Part shown: positions 9,481 through 12,481 of the stretch, one piece after another
Position numbering within the stretch: position 1 is the first letter of the stretch
Layout: every line of letters begins with the position of its first letter
NCBI GenBank assembly: GCA_015661985.1
Contig: DQVB01000249.1
Span: forward strand, 1-12,481
DNA: 12,481 nt
Reading direction: 5' to 3'
Source: Planctomycetota bacterium
GTDB lineage: Bacteria; Planctomycetota; Planctomycetia; Pirellulales; Thermoguttaceae
The notes under the pieces: generated by a model
What the model was told of the DNA's origin: nothing
Seen by the model: only the letters and a program-made list of their open reading frames with translations
Databases searched by the model: none
Translations under genes and position numbers: made by a program

Positions 9481-10309
9481 CGCGCTTCGTCTTGGCTCGG
9501 CTCAAAATGCGTTTCAACCGGCTCGAGTTTTCTTGTTCAACGGCCGCGCGCAAGGCCTGAATCTGCCGTTCAAAGCGACGCAGCGCCGCGGCCACGTGGC
9601 GACGGTTCGCGGCGAAGATCTGGGTCCACAGCTCCGGCGACCCGCCGGCCAGCCGCGAGGTGTCCTCCAGCCCGGTGCCGGCCAGGGGCAGGTAGCGGCC
9701 GGGAACCACCGCAGCCAGCGCCACCGCTGCCGCATGGGGCAGGTGACTGGTCCAGGCCACCGCCCGGTCATGCTCAGCGGCCGTCATCCGGACCACCTCA
9801 GCGCCCAGGGCCGACCAGAACCGCTCCAGCCGCTCGACGTCCCCAGGTCGAGACCTTCTGGTCGGCGTAAGAACCACCAATCGGCCCTGGAAAAGGTCCG
9901 CCCGCGCGTGTTGGGGCCCCGCCTTTTCGCTGCCGGCCAGCGGATGGCTGCCCACAAAGCGACAGCCGCGCGCCAACGGTCGGTCCAGGGCCCGAACGAT
10001 CTCGGCCTTGGTGCTCCCCGCGTCGGTGATCAGCGTGCCCGGCCGGGCATGTTCGGCCACTCGACGCACTTGCTCGACGATCGAACCGATCGGGACGCAG
10101 ACCAGCACCAGGTCGGCCCGGGCAACGCCTGCGGCCAGATCCTGGGTCGTCCGCGTCACCGCACCCACTCGCCGGGCCGCCCGGAGCGTGGACTGCCGCC
10201 GCCCTATCCCCACCACCGTCTCCGCCAACCCCCGCTGCCGCAACGCCAAGCCCACCGAGCCGCCAATCAGGCCAACGCCGACTATCGCCACACAATCCAA
10301 ACTGTCCAC
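9464..10309 (-). CDS. tyrA: Prephenate/arogenate dehydrogenase
   Basis: This cytosolic enzyme performs the oxidative decarboxylation that leads to tyrosine. With the GTG start at 10309 it has 281 residues, the size of the stand-alone form without chorismate mutase or ACT domain. The Rossmann motif GVGLIGGS spans 11-18. DAGSTKAEIV (97-106), SHPLAGSEKAG (121-131, H122) and H180 with SHLPH (188-192) match the family's catalytic and substrate-binding blocks. After the second strand the sequence reads GIGRRQST (34-41), with basic residues where NAD enzymes usually have an acid; this hints at NADP use. A TTG at 10360 would add 17 residues of unlikely composition. The GTG is a best guess, since GGAG sits only a few bases before it; TTG at 10300 is an alternative. 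It is the first gene of the tyrA-purL-purQ group. Confidence 0.9.
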
Positions 10310-10396
10310 CGCTCCGCCTGACCCCCACCACGAACATGCGAAAACCCGGAACCACCCCAACCCGACATTGGCCGGTCAGGTGTCCGATTGGCCGTG

Positions 10397-10405
10397 ATTC
10401 TAACA
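10397..10405 (-). promoter_or_regulatory. Extended -10 promoter candidate for tyrA-purL-purQ
   Basis: On the minus strand this reads TGTTAGAAT, an extended -10 (TGn) followed by TAGAAT, five of six matches to TATAAT. No -35 box stands at the right distance, which extended -10 promoters can tolerate. The implied leader to the tyrA GTG is about 80 nt. The evidence is pattern matching only. Confidence 0.35.
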
Positions 10406-10633
10406 CATGAGGGCCAGCTTGGGGCGGGGGTTCATCGCCTCACGGCACCCACACACAGGCGGACTGGGGCCGCCGGCCAACAGCATCCGTCCTACGCACC
10501 CGACTATCGGCCCAGCGGCACTGTGGACCAGCTCTGAAGCCGGACCCCGCCAGCGGGGAGGAGGCTGTGTCGGTAATCAACGCGACCGCCCTGGGGCTAC
10601 CACGCAATGGCTGCTCCTCTGCCGGGCCGATCA

Positions 10634-10662
10634 TTGCCCGCCAGCCTCAATGGCTGTAGAAT
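10634..10662 (+). promoter_or_regulatory. Sigma70-like promoter candidate for the di-haem peroxidase gene
   Basis: TTGCCC (10634-10639) is separated by exactly 17 bases from TAGAAT (10657-10662). The start would be near 10669, giving a leader of about 100 nt before the ATG at 10771. The spacing is ideal and the -10 matches five of six positions, but the -35 matches only four of six. Confidence 0.4.
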
Positions 10663-10770
10663 GCCGCCGACGTGACGGGCCGGCGTTTCAGGGCCCGTCG
10701 CTCTGGAGAGCCGCTGGCTGCCGCGGCTCGGTCACCCGTTGTCTTGACCCACTGATGGAGGCATCGGCCA

Positions 10771-12108
10771 ATGTGGAGAGTGATTGGATTGATCGGTTTG
10801 GCGGCTGCCCTGCCCGTGGCAGTGGCGACGACCCCAGGCTGCCAGCCCAGCGAAGAGACGCAGCCCGGCCCAGGCCCGGCGATCGAGGGGGCAGAGGCGG
10901 TGCCCCCGGAGGAGATGAGCGAAGACCCGGACGCCGCCCCGCCGTTGCCGACGGACCAGCCGGCCCAGGCCGAAGAGGTCGAAAAGGCGGAACAAGCTGA
11001 CCAGCCCGAAAAGGCCCAACCGGCCGCACCGGCCGAACAGGCGACACAACCGGAACAGCCCGAGCCGCCGCCCCAGGAGCCCCAACCCGCGGAGCAGGCT
11101 GAACAGGACGCCGCGCCGATGCCGCCGCAGGCCACTGAGCAGGAGCAGACGGCTCAGACGGAGCAGCCGACCGAGGCGGCGGCCCCCCAGCCGACGGCCC
11201 TCCCGCCGGTGCCCGTGCCGGACGATAATCCCATGACTGCCGAGAAGATCGAGCTGGGCAAGCTGCTCTACTTCGACGAGCGTCTCAGTGCCGACGGCAC
11301 CATCTCGTGCGCCACTTGCCATGATCCCAAAATGGGCTGGGCCGAACGGGAGCGGACCAGCGAGGGGATCGCCGGCCAGGTCGGGCCGGTCAACGCTCCC
11401 ACCGTGCTGAACGCGGCCTACGCGCCGGCCCAGTTCTGGGACGGGAGGGCGGCAACCCTGGAAGAGCAGGCCCTGGGGCCTATCGAAAACCCGATCGAAA
11501 TGGGCCACAAACTGCCCGAGCTGGTCAAGCAACTCAACGCCATCCCCGGCTACAAAGAGCGATTTCAAAAGGTCTTCGGCACCGATGTGACGGCCGAGGG
11601 GATCGCCAAGGCGATTGCCGCCTTCGAACGGACCATCGTCAGCGGCACGTCCCCCTTCGATCGCTTCATGGCGGGCGACAAGCAGGCCCTCACCCCGGAG
11701 GAACAAGAAGGCTGGGATCTATTCGACGGCGTGGGCTGCACCGAATGCCACGAGCCGCCCCTTTTCAGCACGTATGCCTATGTGAATGCAGGGATCGGTA
11801 TGGACAAAGACCCGCCGGATCAGGGACGCAAGGCGGTCACGGGCAAGGACGAGGACCTGGGCAAGTTCCGCGTGCCGTCGCTTCGCGAAGTGGCCGACAC
11901 GGCCCCCTATTTCCACGACGGAAGCGCCGCCACCCTGGAAGAGGCCGTAGCCGTGATGGCCGGTGGGGGCAAGGAGAACCCCAACCTGTCGGAAACGCTC
12001 AAATCGATCGGCGGCTCACTGTCGGCTGAAGAGCAGAAAAAGATCGTCGCTTTCCTCAAGGCGTTGACGAGCGACTATCCAAAGATCGAGCCGCCTGAAT
12101 TGCCATGA
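10771..12108 (+). CDS. Di-haem cytochrome c peroxidase (MauG/CcpA family) with long E/Q/A/P-rich linker
   Basis: The exported enzyme reduces hydrogen peroxide with electrons from c-type carriers, or performs a related MauG-type oxidation. Residues 1-23 form a short hydrophobic export signal. C24 in TTPGC could be a lipidation site, but the lipobox is atypical. Residues 25-150 are low complexity, rich in Glu, Gln, Ala and Pro. The catalytic part (about 151-445) has two haem sites, CATCH (180-184) and CTECH (323-327). W223 in QFWDGRA, Q233 and E243 match W94, Q104 and E114 of the Pseudomonas aeruginosa enzyme as recalled from memory. The position of its distal haem ligand H71 is I200 here. M396 lies where the other haem's methionine ligand is expected. 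The ATG at 10771 follows GGAGG (10757-10761) by nine bases. It stands alone, divergent from tyrA. Confidence 0.93.
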   Translation: MWRVIGLIGLAAALPVAVATTPGCQPSEETQPGPGPAIEGAEAVPPEEMSEDPDAAPPLPTDQPAQAEEVEKAEQADQPEKAQPAAPAEQATQPEQPEPPPQEPQPAEQAEQDAAPMPPQATEQEQTAQTEQPTEAAAPQPTALPPVPVPDDNPMTAEKIELGKLLYFDERLSADGTISCATCHDPKMGWAERERTSEGIAGQVGPVNAPTVLNAAYAPAQFWDGRAATLEEQALGPIENPIEMGHKLPELVKQLNAIPGYKERFQKVFGTDVTAEGIAKAIAAFERTIVSGTSPFDRFMAGDKQALTPEEQEGWDLFDGVGCTECHEPPLFSTYAYVNAGIGMDKDPPDQGRKAVTGKDEDLGKFRVPSLREVADTAPYFHDGSAATLEEAVAVMAGGGKENPNLSETLKSIGGSLSAEEQKKIVAFLKALTSDYPKIEPPELP

Positions 12109-12120
12109 CGGTGCCCGGAC

Positions 12121-12168
12121 GAGGCTTGGCGGAGTGCGGCAAGGGACGGCCGCTTTCCTCCAAGCCTC
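12121..12168 (+). terminator. Stem-loop after the peroxidase gene (possible terminator)
   Basis: GAGGCTTGG (12121-12129) pairs perfectly with CCAAGCCTC (12160-12168). Inside it, GCGGC (12136-12140) pairs with GCCGC (12149-12153). It begins 13 nt after the stop codon. No T-run follows, so a role in mRNA 3'-end protection is equally possible. Confidence 0.5.
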
Positions 12169-12169
12169 C

Positions 12170-12200
12170 CTTCGAGGCTCGGGGGAAGCGAGGCTCGAAG
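12170..12200. repeat. 12-bp inverted repeat directly after the terminator candidate
   Basis: The arms 12170-12181 and 12189-12200 pair at 11 of 12 positions around a 7-nt loop; the only mismatch is G12177/G12193. The same two arms each contain CGAGGCTCG, so the element also reads as a 9-bp direct repeat. The arms are much longer than the small chance stems common in GC-rich DNA. Its function is unknown. Confidence 0.6.
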
Positions 12201-12406
12201 CTCCTGCGGTCCGCCTGAGCGGATCTGCGCCGTGAGACTACCGAGCCCTGCGCTCGGATTCAGAGGTAACGGCGGGGCGTAACAGGCCGCCGGAAAGGCT
12301 GTGGTTTGCCAGACCCCACGCCAGCGAGCGTTTCAAAGTAGTCGCCTGGCTCTCCGGGCCGGGAACGGAAAAGATCAGCCGACAGGCGAATCTCGACCCC
12401 AGCGTT

Positions 12407-12449
12407 GCAAAAACGCAGCGTAGGATGGGCATCCTTGCCCGTCTTTTGC
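12407..12449. repeat. Palindromic intergenic element (REP-like)
   Basis: GCAAAA (12407-12412) followed by ACG pairs with CG-T-C-TTTTGC (12440-12449), with one bulge. The interior holds GGGCA (12427-12431) and TGCCC (12436-12440) around TCCT. An alternative small hairpin, GCGTT/AACGC, sits at 12402-12416. The nested arms and intergenic position resemble dispersed palindromic repeats. Only one full copy is visible here, so repetition in the genome is an inference. Confidence 0.45.
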
Positions 12450-12481
12450 CGAGGGGAGCGGGCGATCGGGCGGCGTTCGGC

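Larger units (their letters stand above)
10310..10770. other. Divergent intergenic region between tyrA and the peroxidase gene
   Basis: No credible gene was found in these 461 nt, and no tRNA or known riboswitch was recognised. It holds candidate promoters in both directions, each with a TAGAAT -10 box, at 10397-10405 (toward tyrA) and 10634-10662 (toward the peroxidase). An 8-bp direct repeat, ATTGGCCG, starts at 10367 and 10387, exactly 20 bp apart, inside the predicted tyrA leader. The roughly 230 nt between the two promoters contain nothing else that could be assigned. Confidence 0.6.
12109..12481. other. Gene-free region downstream of the peroxidase gene
   Basis: No convincing coding frame was found in the last 373 nt. 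A 64-codon minus-strand frame at 12238-12432 runs through the palindromic element and has no supporting start context. Besides the elements listed separately, short perfect stems occur at 12210-12223 (TCCGC/GCGGA), 12241-12257 (CCGAGC/GCTCGG) and 12270-12292 (CGGCGG/CCGCCG), making a chain of stem-loops. Confidence 0.55.

Noticed and set aside
10310..10360. TTG start at 10360 for tyrA
   Set aside because: The extra 17 residues are Trp/Gly-rich and lie before the normal family start. The Rossmann strand begins within a few residues of the GTG at 10309.
10407..11000. 197-codon plus-strand frame before and into the peroxidase gene
   Set aside because: It is in a different frame from the peroxidase, low in credible composition and without a ribosome binding site. 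It is treated as chance in GC-rich DNA.
12238..12432. 64-codon minus-strand frame at the window end
   Set aside because: It runs through several stem-loops and the palindromic element, has no clear start signal and no recognisable domain.

Overview
This is a GC-rich bacterial window holding eight complete protein genes and the last 25 codons of a ninth. No RNA genes, insertion sequences or CRISPR arrays were seen. Composition and gene architecture fit a planctomycete or a related PVC-group bacterium: a PurL with two PurS-like units fused at its N-terminus, a GlmU-like protein of the NTP_transf_4 type, and a MauG/CcpA-type di-haem peroxidase behind a long low-complexity linker. That placement comes from family knowledge, not from a phylogenetic marker in the window.

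Layout. (1) Positions 2-79 hold the C-terminus of an unidentified plus-strand gene, convergent with serC (135-1232, minus), the phosphoserine aminotransferase of serine and PLP synthesis. (2) A structured divergent region of 460 nt separates serC from a tight plus-strand group with gaps of 41, 59 and 30 nt: nagB (1693-2478), a GlmU-like sugar nucleotidyltransferase/acyltransferase (2520-3815), a small acyl carrier protein (3875-4129) and a DRE-TIM carboligase of the isopropylmalate/homocitrate synthase type (4160-5551). (3) A strong stem-loop lies between this group and the opposing minus-strand group tyrA (9464-10309), purL (6562-9480) and purQ (5685-6470), which is transcribed tyrA to purL to purQ. 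(4) Divergent from tyrA, across another gene-free stretch of about 460 nt, is a di-haem cytochrome c peroxidase with an exported or lipoprotein-type N-terminus (10771-12108). (5) The last 373 nt have no credible gene but hold a run of stem-loops and a palindromic element.

How the genes may work together. NagB and the GlmU-like protein both handle amino-sugar phosphates and probably link GlcN6P turnover to nucleotide-sugar supply for the envelope. The carrier protein next to the carboligase is the least explained pair; it raises the possibility of Claisen chemistry on a carrier-bound acyl group, but nothing in the sequence proves it. PurL with built-in PurS-like units plus separate PurQ forms the FGAM synthase of purine synthesis, coupled by an overlapping end to the tyrosine-pathway dehydrogenase. 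The peroxidase has kept the catalytic residues of its family but lacks the histidine that blocks the peroxidatic haem in classical enzymes.
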